Source of the DNA: Actinomadura sp. NAK00032
Lineage (GTDB): Bacteria > Actinomycetota > Actinomycetes > Streptosporangiales > Streptosporangiaceae
Assembly (NCBI RefSeq): GCF_013364275.1
Contig: NZ_CP054932.1
Span: forward strand, 9,300,001 to 9,364,000
Length of the DNA stretch: 64,000 nt
Direction: 5' to 3'
Each line of letters starts with the position of its first letter. The stretch's first letter is position 1. The position numbers and the translations under genes are program-made. Of this stretch, positions 32,415-40,604 are shown piece by piece. Under the pieces are notes generated by a model that was not told where the DNA came from, made no database searches, and was given only the letters and a program-made list of their open reading frames with translations.

Positions 32415-32978
32415 CTAGGCGGGCGCGGCCTCCGTCTCCGCTTCGGCCTCCGGGGCGACGTCCAGGCGGGCGTTGGCCACGAAGGCGTGCAGGGCACGCA
32501 GGGCGGCGCCGGCGTGGTTGCCCCAGTGGTTGAAGTAGGAGTACTGCCACCACCACAGGGCCTCCAGGGGCCGGTCCTGGTTGTAGTGGCGCAGCCCGTG
32601 GACGAGGTCGCTGGCGACGTCGACCAGGTCGTCCGACAGGCGGTACGCGGTGGTCTCGGTGTCCTTGTACGGGTCGAAGACCTCGGCGTACTCGTCCAGC
32701 GCGACGAGGCGCTCGGACAGCCCCTGCCGGACGGCGTCCAGGTCCGGGTCGTCGCCGACCTCGGGCTCCCAGTTGTCCGGGAGGATGACGTCGGCGCTGG
32801 CGCCGAGCTGCGCGCCGGCCAGGATGACCTGTGACACCTCCAGGAGGAGCAGCGGGATCGTGCGCCTGCCGCCGTCGCCGCGGGCGACCGCCTCCAGTCC
32901 GTTCAGGTAGTTGTCGACATGGCACGCCACGCGCTCGGCGAGGGCGTTCCAGTCCTGCGGGCTGTTGGTGTCAGACAT
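32415..32978 (-). CDS. DUF5063 domain protein
   Basis: A 187-residue protein with the DUF5063 pattern: ALAERVACHVDNYLNGLEAV, then LYDEYAEVFDPYKDTETTAY-like text (EYAEVFDPYKDTETTAYRLS) and RPLEALWWWQYSYFNHWGNH. Its start codon lies inside the end of recR (8-base overlap) with GGAGG in the recR coding sequence, so translation is coupled. The ybaB-recR-DUF5063 order is seen in many actinomycetes. Function unknown; the linkage suggests a recombination-related role (inference). Confidence 0.9.
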   Translation of the reverse strand: MSDTNSPQDWNALAERVACHVDNYLNGLEAVARGDGGRRTIPLLLLEVSQVILAGAQLGASADVILPDNWEPEVGDDPDLDAVRQGLSERLVALDEYAEVFDPYKDTETTAYRLSDDLVDVASDLVHGLRHYNQDRPLEALWWWQYSYFNHWGNHAGAALRALHAFVANARLDVAPEAEAETEAAPA

Positions 32979-33570
32979 CGAGCAGCCTCCGTCCTTCGAA
33001 TGCGCGGCCCAGCGTCACCTCGTCCGCGTACTCGAGGTCGCCACCCACCGGCAGGCCGCTGGCCAGACGGGTGACGGTAAGGCCCATGGGCTTGACGAGC
33101 CGGGCGAGGTACGTCGCGGTCGCCTCGCCCTCCAGGTTGGGGTCGGTGGCGAGGATCAGCTCGGTGACCGTCCCGTCCGCGAGCCGCTGCATCAGCTCGC
33201 GGATGCGCAGGTCGTCCGGGCCGACGCCCTCGATCGGGCTGATCGCGCCGCCGAGCACGTGGTAGGTGCCGCGGAACTCGCGGGTCTTCTCGATCGCGAC
33301 GACGTCCTTGGACTCCTCCACCACGCAGATGACGTGCGGGTCGCGGCGGGCGTCCCGGCAGATCCGGCACTCCTCCTCCTCCGCGACGTTCCCGCACGTC
33401 CGGCAGAAGCGGACCTTGTCCTTGACCTCCTTGAGCGCCTTCCCGAGCCGTTCGACGTCGGCCGGGTCGGCGGCGAGCAGGTGGAAGGCGATCCGCTGCG
33501 CGCTCTTGGGGCCGACGCCGGGCAGCCTGCCCAGCTCGTCGATGAGGTTCTGGACCACCCCTTCGTACAA
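32971..33570 (-). CDS. recR: recombination mediator protein RecR
   Basis: A 199-residue RecR: N-terminal HhH (LIDELGRLPGVGPKSAQRIA), four-Cys zinc finger (FCRTCGNVAEEEECRICRDA), and Toprim domain (ICVVEESKDVVAIE, LATDPNLEGEATATYLARLV). It works with RecF/RecO to load RecA on gapped DNA. The start is TTG 33570, preceded by the strong AAAGGAGGG. It is 27 bases after ybaB and overlaps the DUF5063 gene. Confidence 0.97.
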   Translation of the reverse strand: MYEGVVQNLIDELGRLPGVGPKSAQRIAFHLLAADPADVERLGKALKEVKDKVRFCRTCGNVAEEEECRICRDARRDPHVICVVEESKDVVAIEKTREFRGTYHVLGGAISPIEGVGPDDLRIRELMQRLADGTVTELILATDPNLEGEATATYLARLVKPMGLTVTRLASGLPVGGDLEYADEVTLGRAFEGRRLLDV

Positions 33571-33597
33571 CGGACCCTCCTTTCCTAGTCGTCCCGC

Positions 33598-33996
33598 TCA
33601 GGAGCCCTGGCCGCCGCCGAGACCCGGGAAGCCGCCGGGCAGCCCGCCGCCGGGCAGCCCGCCGGGCATGCCGCCGCCGAGCCCCTGCGCGAGCGGTCCC
33701 ATCTTCTCCTGCTGGAGCTCCTGCACCGCGCGCCCGGCGTCGCGGATCGCGGCCAGGACGAGATCGGCGATCGTCTCCGCCGTGTCGGCCGGGTCGTCGG
33801 CGTCGATCGCCTTCGGGTCGATCGCCAGGCCCGTGACCTCGCCCTGCCCGTTGACCGTCGCCGTGACGAGCCCGCCGCCCGCGGTGCCCTGCACCTCGGC
33901 CTCCGCGAGCTCGCGCTGCGCGGTGAAGAGCTGCTGCTGCATGGCCTGCGCCTGCTGCAGAAGCTCCTGCATGTTCAACTGACCACCGGGTTCCAC
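33598..33996 (-). CDS. ybaB: YbaB/EbfC-family nucleoid-associated protein
   Basis: A 132-residue protein with the YbaB core (NMQELLQQAQAMQQQLFTAQ, VTATVNGQGEVTGLAIDPKA, IADLVLAAIRDAGRAVQELQ) and a Gly/Pro/Leu-rich tail (GGGMPGGLPGGGLPGGFPGL). It binds DNA as a dimer and is usually next to recR, as here. The start is GTG 33996, supported by AGGGAG six bases upstream; an ATG at 33972 is internal. Confidence 0.95.
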   Translation of the reverse strand: MEPGGQLNMQELLQQAQAMQQQLFTAQRELAEAEVQGTAGGGLVTATVNGQGEVTGLAIDPKAIDADDPADTAETIADLVLAAIRDAGRAVQELQQEKMGPLAQGLGGGMPGGLPGGGLPGGFPGLGGGQGS

Positions 33997-34185
33997 GGTG
34001 CACTCCCTACTTCCGGCCCCCGAGGGCCTGCTCTCTGGCGCTCCGCCAGCCGCCGGACGTCCGTCCCACGAGACTACGGGTTCGCGCCATGATGCGGTAA
34101 GTACGCCGGTCACGATCTTGGCCGGAGTGCTCCCACGCCTGATCCGCGCCAAACCTGCCGCACGCGCCCGGCTAGGCTCGCGCCG

Positions 34186-34764
34186 GTGACCGACTTCTTC
34201 GCCGGGGACCCGCGCGGCAACCGCGAGCGGATGCTGGCCGGTGACCTCTACATCGCCGACGACCCCGACCTGGAGGCGGCGTCCAGACGCGCCGTCGCCC
34301 TGGCCCACCGGTACGGCGAGGTCTACGCCACCGACCCGGACGCGGCCCGCCCCATCCTGGAGGACCTCCTCGGCTCGATCGCGCCGGACGCCCATATACG
34401 TCCGCCCCTGCACGTCGACTACGGCTCCTCCATCACCGTCGGTTCCGGCACGTTCGCCAACTTCGGCCTGACCGCGCTGGACGTCGCGCCCATCACGATC
34501 GGCAGCGACGTGCAGATCGGCCCGAACGTGCAGCTGCTCACGCCGACGCACCCTCTCGACCCCGAGCGGCGGCGGGCGAAGCTGGAGGCCGCCGAGCCGA
34601 TCGTGATCGAGGACAACGTCTGGCTGGGCGGCGGCGCCATCGTCCTGCCCGGGGTGACCATCGGCGAGAACAGCGTCATCGGCGCGGGCGCCGTGGTGAC
34701 GAAGGACGTCCCCGCGAACGTCGTGGCCGTGGGCAACCCCGCCCGGGTGATCCGCTCCCTCTGA
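34186..34764 (+). CDS. maltose/galactoside O-acetyltransferase-like protein
   Basis: A 192-residue protein. The N-terminal Mac domain (RERMLAGDLYIADDPDLEAA) is followed by a left-handed beta-helix of hexapeptide repeats (ITIGSDVQIGPNVQLLTPTH, IVIEDNVWLGGGAIVLPGVT, IGENSVIGAGAVVTKDVPAN). The catalytic His is in TPTHPLD. It transfers acetyl from acetyl-CoA to sugars. Start GTG 34186 without Shine-Dalgarno; TAGGCT ends seven bases upstream, so leaderless. Confidence 0.93.
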   Translation: MTDFFAGDPRGNRERMLAGDLYIADDPDLEAASRRAVALAHRYGEVYATDPDAARPILEDLLGSIAPDAHIRPPLHVDYGSSITVGSGTFANFGLTALDVAPITIGSDVQIGPNVQLLTPTHPLDPERRRAKLEAAEPIVIEDNVWLGGGAIVLPGVTIGENSVIGAGAVVTKDVPANVVAVGNPARVIRSL

Positions 34765-34868
34765 GCCCACGGCCGACGCCCCCGCGACGTGGTTCGAGTC
34801 ACACGCCGTCCGAGTGGAGGCCGCCGACACTGCGATGAACTCCCGGTGGCGGACCGGCCGCGTCGGGG

Positions 34869-36959
34869 TCAGGTGTTGTCGATCTCGCGGATGATCTGGC
34901 CGCCGAGTTCGCGCTGGATAAGGGCCATGCCGTTCATCTCGGCCTCGGTGCCGTCGGCGTCGGCGTCGCCTTCGGGGTCGACCTCGTCGCTCTCGTCCAT
35001 GGGCGCGGGCTCGGGAGGCGGCGGGGGCTCGTCCGGCGGCGGGGGCAGGGGGCCCGGGTCCGCCTGGCGTGCCGCGCTCTCGCCGTCCGCCGGGCGCGGA
35101 GCGGGGTTGGGCCGCGCCGCCTGGGGCGCGGCCTGCGGCGCCGGCTGGGCCGCGTTGCCGAAGCCGCCGGACGGGGCGGACCCGCCGAAACCGGAGGACT
35201 GCGCGTTGCCGAAGCCCCCGCCCGGCCGGCCGCCGCCGGGCCCCGGGTTCGAGGGGCGGGCGCCACCGCCTCCGCCTCCGCCGCCTCCGACGACGGTGTC
35301 GATGCGCCAGTCGACGCCCATCCGCTCCTTGAAGACCTCGCGGAGGACGGTCTCGCGGCCGCCGTTGACGAAGCCCAGCCGGCGTCCCTCCGCGTCGAAG
35401 CCCAGGGTCAGGACCTTGCCGTCCAGCGACACCGGCTGGACACCGGACATGATCGTCATCCAGGTGGCGCGGCTCTTCTGCTTGACGGCCTCCACCACGT
35501 CCGGCCAGAGCCGCTGGACGGTCCCGAAGTCCATCCCCCCGCCCGCGGCGGGAGCCTGGCTCGGCTGCGCCGGCGGTGAGGGGGCCGGGCGGGCTTCCGC
35601 CTGCGGGGCCGGTCGGGCCTCCGGCGGTGGAGCCGGGCGGGATTCGGGCGGACGCGTTTCGGCCGGACGCTCGGGCGCGGCAGGCGCGGCGGGCGGCGGC
35701 GAAGGTCGCTCGGCCTGGGGCGGTGCGGGGGCCGGAGCGGGAGCGGGCGGCGGCGTGAACGCCGGAGCCATGCCCTCAGCCGGTGCGGCGACGGAGCCCT
35801 GGGAGGCCTGGCGTTCCAGGCGGTCGAGGCGGGCGAACATGGACGCCTCGTCCTCGTAGGCGGCGGGCAGCAGGATGCGGGCGCAGATCAGCTCCAGCAG
35901 CAGCCGCGGGGACGTCGCGCCGCGCATCTCGGTGAGGCCGGTGTGCAGCAGGTCGGCGGCGCGGGTCAGCTCCCCCGGGCCCATGGAGGACGCCTGGCGG
36001 CGCATCGCCTCCAGCTCGTCCGGCGGAACGTTCAGCAGGCCCGTCCCACCGGCCTCCGGGACGTTCGACAGGATCACCAGGTCGCGGACGCGCTCCAGCA
36101 GGTCGGCGGTGAACCGGCGCGGGTCCTGGCCGCTCTCGACGACCCGGTCGATCGCGGCGAAGACGGCGGCGCCGTCGCGGGCCGCGAAGGCCGCGATGAC
36201 CTCGTCCAGCAGGGCGGAGTCGGTGTAGCCGAGCAGCGAGACGGCCCGCGCGTAGGTGATGCCCTGCTCGTCCGACCCGGCGAGCAGCTGGTCCAGGATC
36301 GACAGGGTGTCGCGGGCGGAGCCGGCGCCCGCGCGCACCGCCAGCGGCAGCGCGGACGTCTCGTAGGGGACGTCCTCCGCCTTGAGGATCTCCTCGACGA
36401 GCTCCTGCAGCACGCCGGGCGGGATCAGCCGGAACGGGTAGTGGTGGGTCCGGGAGCGGATCGTCCCGATGACCTTCTCCGGCTCGGTCGTCGCGAACAC
36501 GAACTTCAGGTGCGGCGGCGGCTCCTCGACGAGCTTCAGCAGCGCGTTGAAGCCCTCGCGGGTGACCATGTGCGCCTCGTCGATGATGTACACCTTGAAG
36601 CGCGCCGCCACCGGCGCGAAGAACGCACGCTCCCGCAGGTCGCGGGCGTCGTCGACACCGCCGTGGGACGCGGCGTCGATCTCGATGACGTCGATGTGCC
36701 CCGTCCCGGACGGGCCGAGCGCGACGCACGAATCGCACTTGCCGCACGGATCGGGCGTCGGCCCCAGTTCGCAGTTCAGGGAGCGGGCGAGGATCCGGGC
36801 GCTGGAGGTCTTACCGCACCCGCGCGGACCGCTGAACAGGTACGCGTGGTTGATCCGGCCGTTGCGCAGGGCCTGCTGCAGCGGCTCCGCGACGTGCTCC
36901 TGTCCCTTCAGCTCGGCGAACGTCGCTGGCCGGTACTTGCGGTACAGCGCCAGACTCAT
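34869..36959 (-). CDS. dnaX: DNA polymerase III gamma/tau subunit
   Basis: A 696-residue clamp-loader ATPase: Walker A in FSGPRGCGKTSSARILARSL, Cys4 zinc site (CELGPTPDPCGKCDSC), Walker B YIIDEAHMVTREGFNALLKL, and sensor region FATTEPEKVIGTIRSRTHHY. Residues 380-520 are Pro/Ala-rich linker. A tau-like domain V follows (FGTVQRLWPDVVEAVKQKSR), then a long Gly/Pro-rich disordered tail. It loads the beta clamp at the replication fork. Start ATG 36959 after GGAGG. It lies just downstream of the SRP RNA gene on the same strand. Confidence 0.97.
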   Translation of the reverse strand: MSLALYRKYRPATFAELKGQEHVAEPLQQALRNGRINHAYLFSGPRGCGKTSSARILARSLNCELGPTPDPCGKCDSCVALGPSGTGHIDVIEIDAASHGGVDDARDLRERAFFAPVAARFKVYIIDEAHMVTREGFNALLKLVEEPPPHLKFVFATTEPEKVIGTIRSRTHHYPFRLIPPGVLQELVEEILKAEDVPYETSALPLAVRAGAGSARDTLSILDQLLAGSDEQGITYARAVSLLGYTDSALLDEVIAAFAARDGAAVFAAIDRVVESGQDPRRFTADLLERVRDLVILSNVPEAGGTGLLNVPPDELEAMRRQASSMGPGELTRAADLLHTGLTEMRGATSPRLLLELICARILLPAAYEDEASMFARLDRLERQASQGSVAAPAEGMAPAFTPPPAPAPAPAPPQAERPSPPPAAPAAPERPAETRPPESRPAPPPEARPAPQAEARPAPSPPAQPSQAPAAGGGMDFGTVQRLWPDVVEAVKQKSRATWMTIMSGVQPVSLDGKVLTLGFDAEGRRLGFVNGGRETVLREVFKERMGVDWRIDTVVGGGGGGGGGARPSNPGPGGGRPGGGFGNAQSSGFGGSAPSGGFGNAAQPAPQAAPQAARPNPAPRPADGESAARQADPGPLPPPPDEPPPPPEPAPMDESDEVDPEGDADADGTEAEMNGMALIQRELGGQIIREIDNT

Positions 36960-37003
36960 CGGGGGTCCGCCCTCCTGGAGAAGCAGAGCGTCAGAAGCGA
37001 AAG

Positions 37004-37090
37004 GACCCCCCGCACACCCGCCAGAGCCTGTTTATCCTTGCTGCCTTCCGGCCCTGGGGAGGTTCACAGGATGACGCCATGCGAGGGGTC
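37004..37090 (-). ncRNA. ffs: bacterial signal recognition particle RNA (4.5S type)
   Basis: The minus strand carries the SRP RNA core GGCCGGAAGGCAGCAAGGAT inside a long hairpin (CCTGTGAACCTCCCC on one side, AAACAGGCTCTGG on the other), closed by GACCCC at 37085-37090 and GGGGTC at 37004-37009. The length of about 87 bases is that of the small bacterial type. A -10 TAGACT (37098-37103, minus) lies seven bases before the predicted 5' end. It pairs with Ffh in membrane protein targeting. It sits 45 bases before dnaX. Confidence 0.93.
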
Positions 37091-37152
37091 TCCCCAGAGT
37101 CTATGGCATCCCCGGCCGTGGATTGCCACGGTTCCCGCATAGTCTCCGCGTC

Positions 37153-37497
37153 ATGCCCACCGCATCCCAGGACACCCTCCTGCACATCGCCGAACGGACC
37201 CACTGGGAATCCGCCCGCACCACCGGTGTGTCGTACACCATGTCCACGCTGGGCCGGACGCTGGACGACGAGGGTTTCATCCACTGCTCGTCCGACATGC
37301 CCCAGGTGGACGGCGTCCTCGCCCGCTTCTATAGCGGTATCGACCGAGACGACCTGGTTCTGCTGGTCATCGACGTGTCCCGCCTGGACGCTCCCGTCCG
37401 CCACGAGCCCGTCGGTGACGCGGTCTTCCCGCACGTCTACGGACCGATCCCGGTCTCCGCCGTAATTGATGTCAGGTCACTGCCCGAGAACCGGTAG
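37153..37497 (+). CDS. DUF952 domain protein
   Basis: A 114-residue protein of the DUF952 family: LLHIAERTHWESARTTGVSY, LDDEGFIHCSSDMPQVDGVL, LLVIDVSRLDAPVRHE and FPHVYGPIPVSAV. These small proteins resemble ADP-ribosyltransferase-fold enzymes but their role is unknown. Start ATG 37153; TAGTCT lies seven bases upstream and there is no Shine-Dalgarno sequence, so leaderless. Its TAG stop is the first half of the -10 box of the tRNA-Ser gene. Confidence 0.9.
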   Translation: MPTASQDTLLHIAERTHWESARTTGVSYTMSTLGRTLDDEGFIHCSSDMPQVDGVLARFYSGIDRDDLVLLVIDVSRLDAPVRHEPVGDAVFPHVYGPIPVSAVIDVRSLPENR

Positions 37498-37507
37498 GCT
37501 TCCCCGT
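37495..37507 (+). promoter_or_regulatory. -10 element of tRNA-Ser(GGA), overlapping a stop codon
   Basis: TAGGCT at 37495-37500, then seven bases to the mature tRNA 5' end at 37508. The TAG is the stop codon of the DUF952 gene. No convincing -35 was seen. Confidence 0.6.
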
Positions 37508-37595
37508 GGAGGATTCGCCTAGTGGCCTAGGGCGCACGCTTGGAAAGCGTGTTGGGTTCACGCCCTCGCGAGTTCGAATCTCGCATCCTCCGCCA
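37508..37595 (+). tRNA. tRNA-Ser (anticodon GGA)
   Basis: Acceptor GGAGGAT pairs with ATCCTCC (37585-37591). Anticodon stem CACGC/GCGTG with loop TTGGAAA, anticodon GGA at 37542-37544. A long variable arm (class II) and the T-loop TTCGAAT are present. CCA is encoded (37593-37595). It reads UCC and UCU codons. A strong terminator follows. Confidence 0.97.
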
Positions 37596-37600
37596 CACCG

Positions 37601-37632
37601 AGGCCGGTGCCCGACACGGGCACCGGCCTTTC
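37601..37632. terminator. terminator after tRNA-Ser(GGA)
   Basis: Perfect 12-bp hairpin, GGCCGGTGCCCG (37602-37613) with CGGGCACCGGCC (37617-37628), three-base loop, followed by TTTCG. It may also serve the convergent MarR gene. Confidence 0.9.
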
Positions 37633-37657
37633 GCATGCGGTCCCGGTCGCCGGCGCG

Positions 37658-38140
37658 CTAGATCGGGGGACGGACGCGGCGGCGGCGGATCGCGTCCCCC
37701 GCGTCGAACCGGGTGAGGATCCCGGCGAGCAACTCGCGCGTCTCGGCGATGCGCCCGGCCCCGAACTCCGCCGCCAGTTCGGCGTCGAGTTCGGCGCGGA
37801 CGGTCCGGGCCGCGCGCACCGCGTCCCGGCCGCGGCCGGTGAGGTGCAGGTGCCTGGTCCGCGCGTCCTCGGTGGAGCGCCGCCGCTCGACCAGCCCGCG
37901 GGCCTCCAGGTCGGCGACGGCCTTCGAGGCGGCCTGCTGGGTGATGCCCATCCGCTCGGCGAGCGCGGTGATCGAGAGCGGTCCGGCGACCACATGCTGG
38001 ATCACCACCCCGTCGTTGATCCGCAGCTCGCCGAACCCGTCGGCGGCGAGCCGCCGCTGAACCCGGTCGGCCATGGCCCAGCCGGCGAAGAGGGCGAGGA
38101 GTGACAACTCCAGGTCTTCCGCCTTAATATCCACAACCAT
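37658..38140 (-). CDS. MarR-family transcriptional regulator
   Basis: A 160-residue winged-helix regulator: INDGVVIQHVVAGPLSITAL, AERMGITQQAASKAVADLEA, RGLVERRRSTEDARTRHLHL (wing), with dimerisation helices at both ends. The start is ATG 38138-38140. This codon overlaps by two bases the ATG of the divergent PPOX gene, within a perfect 20-bp palindrome. TACCTT (minus) lies eight bases upstream, so the mRNA is leaderless. Repressor binding at the palindrome would cover both transcription starts. Confidence 0.92.
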   Translation of the reverse strand: MVVDIKAEDLELSLLALFAGWAMADRVQRRLAADGFGELRINDGVVIQHVVAGPLSITALAERMGITQQAASKAVADLEARGLVERRRSTEDARTRHLHLTGRGRDAVRAARTVRAELDAELAAEFGAGRIAETRELLAGILTRFDAGDAIRRRRVRPPI

Positions 38141-38160
38141 GGTTGTGGAAGGTAGCAGAC
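38101..38160. promoter_or_regulatory. overlapping divergent promoters with palindrome across both start codons
   Basis: TCCACAACCATGGTTGTGGA at 38130-38149 is a perfect 20-bp palindrome. The central CCATGG carries ATG in both directions (38139-38141 plus, 38140-38138 minus). Plus promoter: GTGACA (38101-38106), 18 bp, TAATAT (38125-38130), then eight bases to ATG. Minus -10: TACCTT, also eight bases from its ATG. The site is the evident MarR operator. Confidence 0.8.
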
Positions 38161-38612
38161 CGGAGACCGCGCTGCTCCGGGAGTTCGTCGCCGTCGCGCA
38201 CCGGGTCGTGTGGTGCTCGCTGGCCACCGTCGACCGCCTGGGCCGCCCCCGCTCGCGCGTCGTCCATCCGTACTGGGAGCTCACCGGCGACGACCTCACC
38301 GGGTGGGCCTTCACACGTCCGGCGTCACCCAAGGTCGCGCACATCGGCCACCGCCCGTACGTGTCCTGCTCGTACTGGGACCCCGCACAGGAGGTCGCGG
38401 TCGCGGAGTGCGCGGCGGAGTTCGCCGGCGACGCCGGGACGCGCCGCAAGGTCTGGGACCTGTTCGAGGCGGCCGAGCACCCGCTCGGGTTCGACCCCCG
38501 CGTCCTCGGCGCCGCGGGCCCGCTGGACGAGCAGATCACCGTCCTGAAGATGACGCCGTGGCGCCTCAGCACGCTGAACGGCTCCTGGCGGAAGCCGGAC
38601 GGAACTAAGTGA
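38139..38612 (+). CDS. pyridoxamine 5'-phosphate oxidase-family protein
   Basis: A 157-residue split-barrel protein: RVVWCSLATVDRLGRPRSRV, HPYWELTGDDLTGWAFTRPA, SPKVAHIGHRPYVSCSYWDP. FMN- or F420-dependent reductases of this fold have many substrates; none can be named. The start ATG 38139 overlaps the divergent MarR start codon inside the palindrome. The mRNA is predicted to be leaderless from TAATAT. Probably repressed by the MarR partner and induced by its ligand. Confidence 0.9.
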   Translation: MVVEGSRPETALLREFVAVAHRVVWCSLATVDRLGRPRSRVVHPYWELTGDDLTGWAFTRPASPKVAHIGHRPYVSCSYWDPAQEVAVAECAAEFAGDAGTRRKVWDLFEAAEHPLGFDPRVLGAAGPLDEQITVLKMTPWRLSTLNGSWRKPDGTK

Positions 38613-38719
38613 CGGGGTCGTTGACCTGGGCGGTAACTGGTTTACAGGTGTGGTAAGTGGAGTGACGCATGTTGTTGCGTCGCCTTCTCCGGGTGGGGCC
38701 GACGCCGTAGACTCGAAGG

Positions 38720-39028
38720 GTGATCTTCAAGGCGGTCGGTGATGGCAGGCCCTATCCGGACCACGGGCTCTCGTCCCGGGACTGGGCCAAGATCCCGCCC
38801 CGCCAGGTCCGCCTCGACCAGCTCGTCAGCACCAAGCGGGAGATGGACCTCCAGTCGCTGCTGTCCAAGGACTCCACGTTCTACGGCGACCTGTTCCCGC
38901 ACGTCGTCCAGTGGCACGGGGAGCTCTACCTGGAGGACGGCCTGCACCGGGCGCTGCGGGCCGCGCTGCACCAGCGGCTCGTCCTGCACGCGCGCGTCCT
39001 GGATCTGGACGCCGTCGACATGAGCTGA
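38720..39028 (+). CDS. small ParB-like-motif conserved protein
   Basis: A 102-residue protein: VIFKAVGDGRPYPDHGLSSR, then QVRLDQLVSTKREMDLQSLL and LYLEDGLHRALRAALHQRLV. The DG-HR-ALRAAL segment recalls the ParB/sulfiredoxin fold, where such a motif binds nucleotide; here it is a weak resemblance. It looks like a conserved actinobacterial family of unknown function. Start GTG 38720, TAGACT six bases upstream (leaderless). An inverted repeat GACGCA-N6-TGCGTC lies at 38664-38681. Confidence 0.82.
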   Translation: MIFKAVGDGRPYPDHGLSSRDWAKIPPRQVRLDQLVSTKREMDLQSLLSKDSTFYGDLFPHVVQWHGELYLEDGLHRALRAALHQRLVLHARVLDLDAVDMS

Positions 39029-39040
39029 CCGCCGGTCAGC
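39024..39040. terminator. palindrome carrying both convergent stop codons
   Basis: GCTGACC-GCC-GGTCAGC. Each 7-bp arm holds the TGA stop of one of the two convergent genes. It may act as a short bidirectional terminator. Confidence 0.5.
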
Positions 39041-40295
39041 GGGTGCGCGCGGCGGGCTCCAGGGCGCGGGCGTGCTTCGGGCCGGTGCGCGGACGCGCCG
39101 GGCGGACGAACCCCGGGCGCGCCGCCAGCAGGCCGAACACGACCTCCGGCACGACCAGCACGAGCAGCAGGACGAGCGGGACGTTCCAGCCGCCCGTGGC
39201 GTCGTGCAGCACCCCGACCGCGAGCGGGCCGGCGCCCGCGAGGAGATAGCCGCCCGTCTGCGCCATCCCGGACAGCGCCGCCGCCACGTGCGGGCTCGGC
39301 GAGCGCAGGCTGAGCAGCGTGTACGCCAGCGGGAACGCGCTGCCGGTGCCGAGGCCGAGGACGATCACCCACGTCCAGCCGGCGGACGGGGCGAGCATCA
39401 GCCCGACGACGCCCACCACCATGGTCGCGGCGACGGCGACGACCAGCGGGCGCTGGTCGCGCAGCCGCGCCGCGAACACCGGGACGACGAACCCGAGCGG
39501 GATCCCGACGATCAGCATCGTGGAGACCATCATCCCGGCGGCCGCGGGCGCGAACCCGGCGTCCTGCATGATCTCCGGGAGCCACGACATCAGCACGTAG
39601 AACATCAGCGACGCCAGCCCCATGAAGGCCGCGACGTGCCAGGCCGTCGGGGAGCGCAGCAGCGAGCCCTCGCCGCGCGGGGCGGCGGCGGCCGGTGCCG
39701 CGGCGGCCGGCTCGCGGCGGACGCGGAGCGCGAGCGGTCCCCAGACCAGCACGGCGACCAGGGACGGGACGGCCCAGACGGCGAGCGCGAGCCGCCAGCC
39801 GCCCGCCTCGTCCAGCGGCACCGCGAGCCCGGCCGCGACGGCGCCGCTGGTCGCCATGAGCATCATGGCGAGGCCGGTGAGCGAACCCACGCGGGTCGGG
39901 AACACGCGCTTGATGACAGCCGGCATGAGGACGTTGCCCATCGCGATCCCCGCGCCCGCCAGGACCGTTCCAAGGAACAGCGACACCGGGGACTGCACCA
40001 CGCGCAGCACGATCCCCGCGGTGATCATGACGAGGGAGCCGGCGATGGCGGTCTCGGCGCCGAACCGGCGCGCCGCGAGCGGCGCCACGGCCGCGAAGAC
40101 GCCCAGGCACAGCACCGGCAGCGTGGTGAGGACGCCGACCTCGGCGCCCGACAGGCCGAAGACGTCCCGCAGCTCGCCGAGCACGGGGGCGATGCCGGTG
40201 ATCGCCGCCCGCAGGTTGACCGTCAGCAGGACCAGCCCGACCAGCGACCAGACGGCCGTGGCGCGGGAAACCGGAGTCGTCGCAGAACTGTTCAT
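39036..40295 (-). CDS. CynX/NimT-like MFS transporter
   Basis: A 419-residue, 12-helix MFS protein. LLTVNLRAAITGIAPVLGEL in helix 1 and AEVGVLTTLPVLCLGVFAAV in helix 2 are typical of the cyanate permease (CynX/YycB) group. A central cytoplasmic loop is Ala-rich. It may move a small organic anion or 2-nitroimidazole-like compound. Start ATG 40295 follows AAGGTGAG. It is near a GntR regulator on the same strand (310 bases away), which may or may not control it. Confidence 0.9.
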   Translation of the reverse strand: MNSSATTPVSRATAVWSLVGLVLLTVNLRAAITGIAPVLGELRDVFGLSGAEVGVLTTLPVLCLGVFAAVAPLAARRFGAETAIAGSLVMITAGIVLRVVQSPVSLFLGTVLAGAGIAMGNVLMPAVIKRVFPTRVGSLTGLAMMLMATSGAVAAGLAVPLDEAGGWRLALAVWAVPSLVAVLVWGPLALRVRREPAAAAPAAAAPRGEGSLLRSPTAWHVAAFMGLASLMFYVLMSWLPEIMQDAGFAPAAAGMMVSTMLIVGIPLGFVVPVFAARLRDQRPLVVAVAATMVVGVVGLMLAPSAGWTWVIVLGLGTGSAFPLAYTLLSLRSPSPHVAAALSGMAQTGGYLLAGAGPLAVGVLHDATGGWNVPLVLLLVLVVPEVVFGLLAARPGFVRPARPRTGPKHARALEPAARTR

Positions 40296-40604
40296 CTCAC
40301 CTTGCTCATCGTCATTTCCGCACCGGCGCGGGGCACCGGGGCACGTCTTCATTCGTCGTCTTCGCCGCACTGGCCGGAATCGATCGGGGCGCGGTTCGCG
40401 CAGTGGTTCCGTCGTCACGACCGTCGGGGCGGCGTTCTCCCCTGCTCGGGGCGAGAGGTAATGGTGGGGCCGGGCGTCGGGGGGGCGTGCGGCGCGTTGG
40501 TCCGGCCCGCTCGGCGGGCCTCAGGGGCGGGCGCTCGTCAGGCGGCGGAAGACCGGCAGGGCGGTCGCATCACGTCGCCGTCGCGGCGGTCCGGGTCGCG
40601 TGGG

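Noticed and set aside
34869..36959. A programmed frameshift in dnaX producing a short gamma product
   Set aside because: No A-rich slippery heptamer with a following hairpin was seen; the frame is open to the end.
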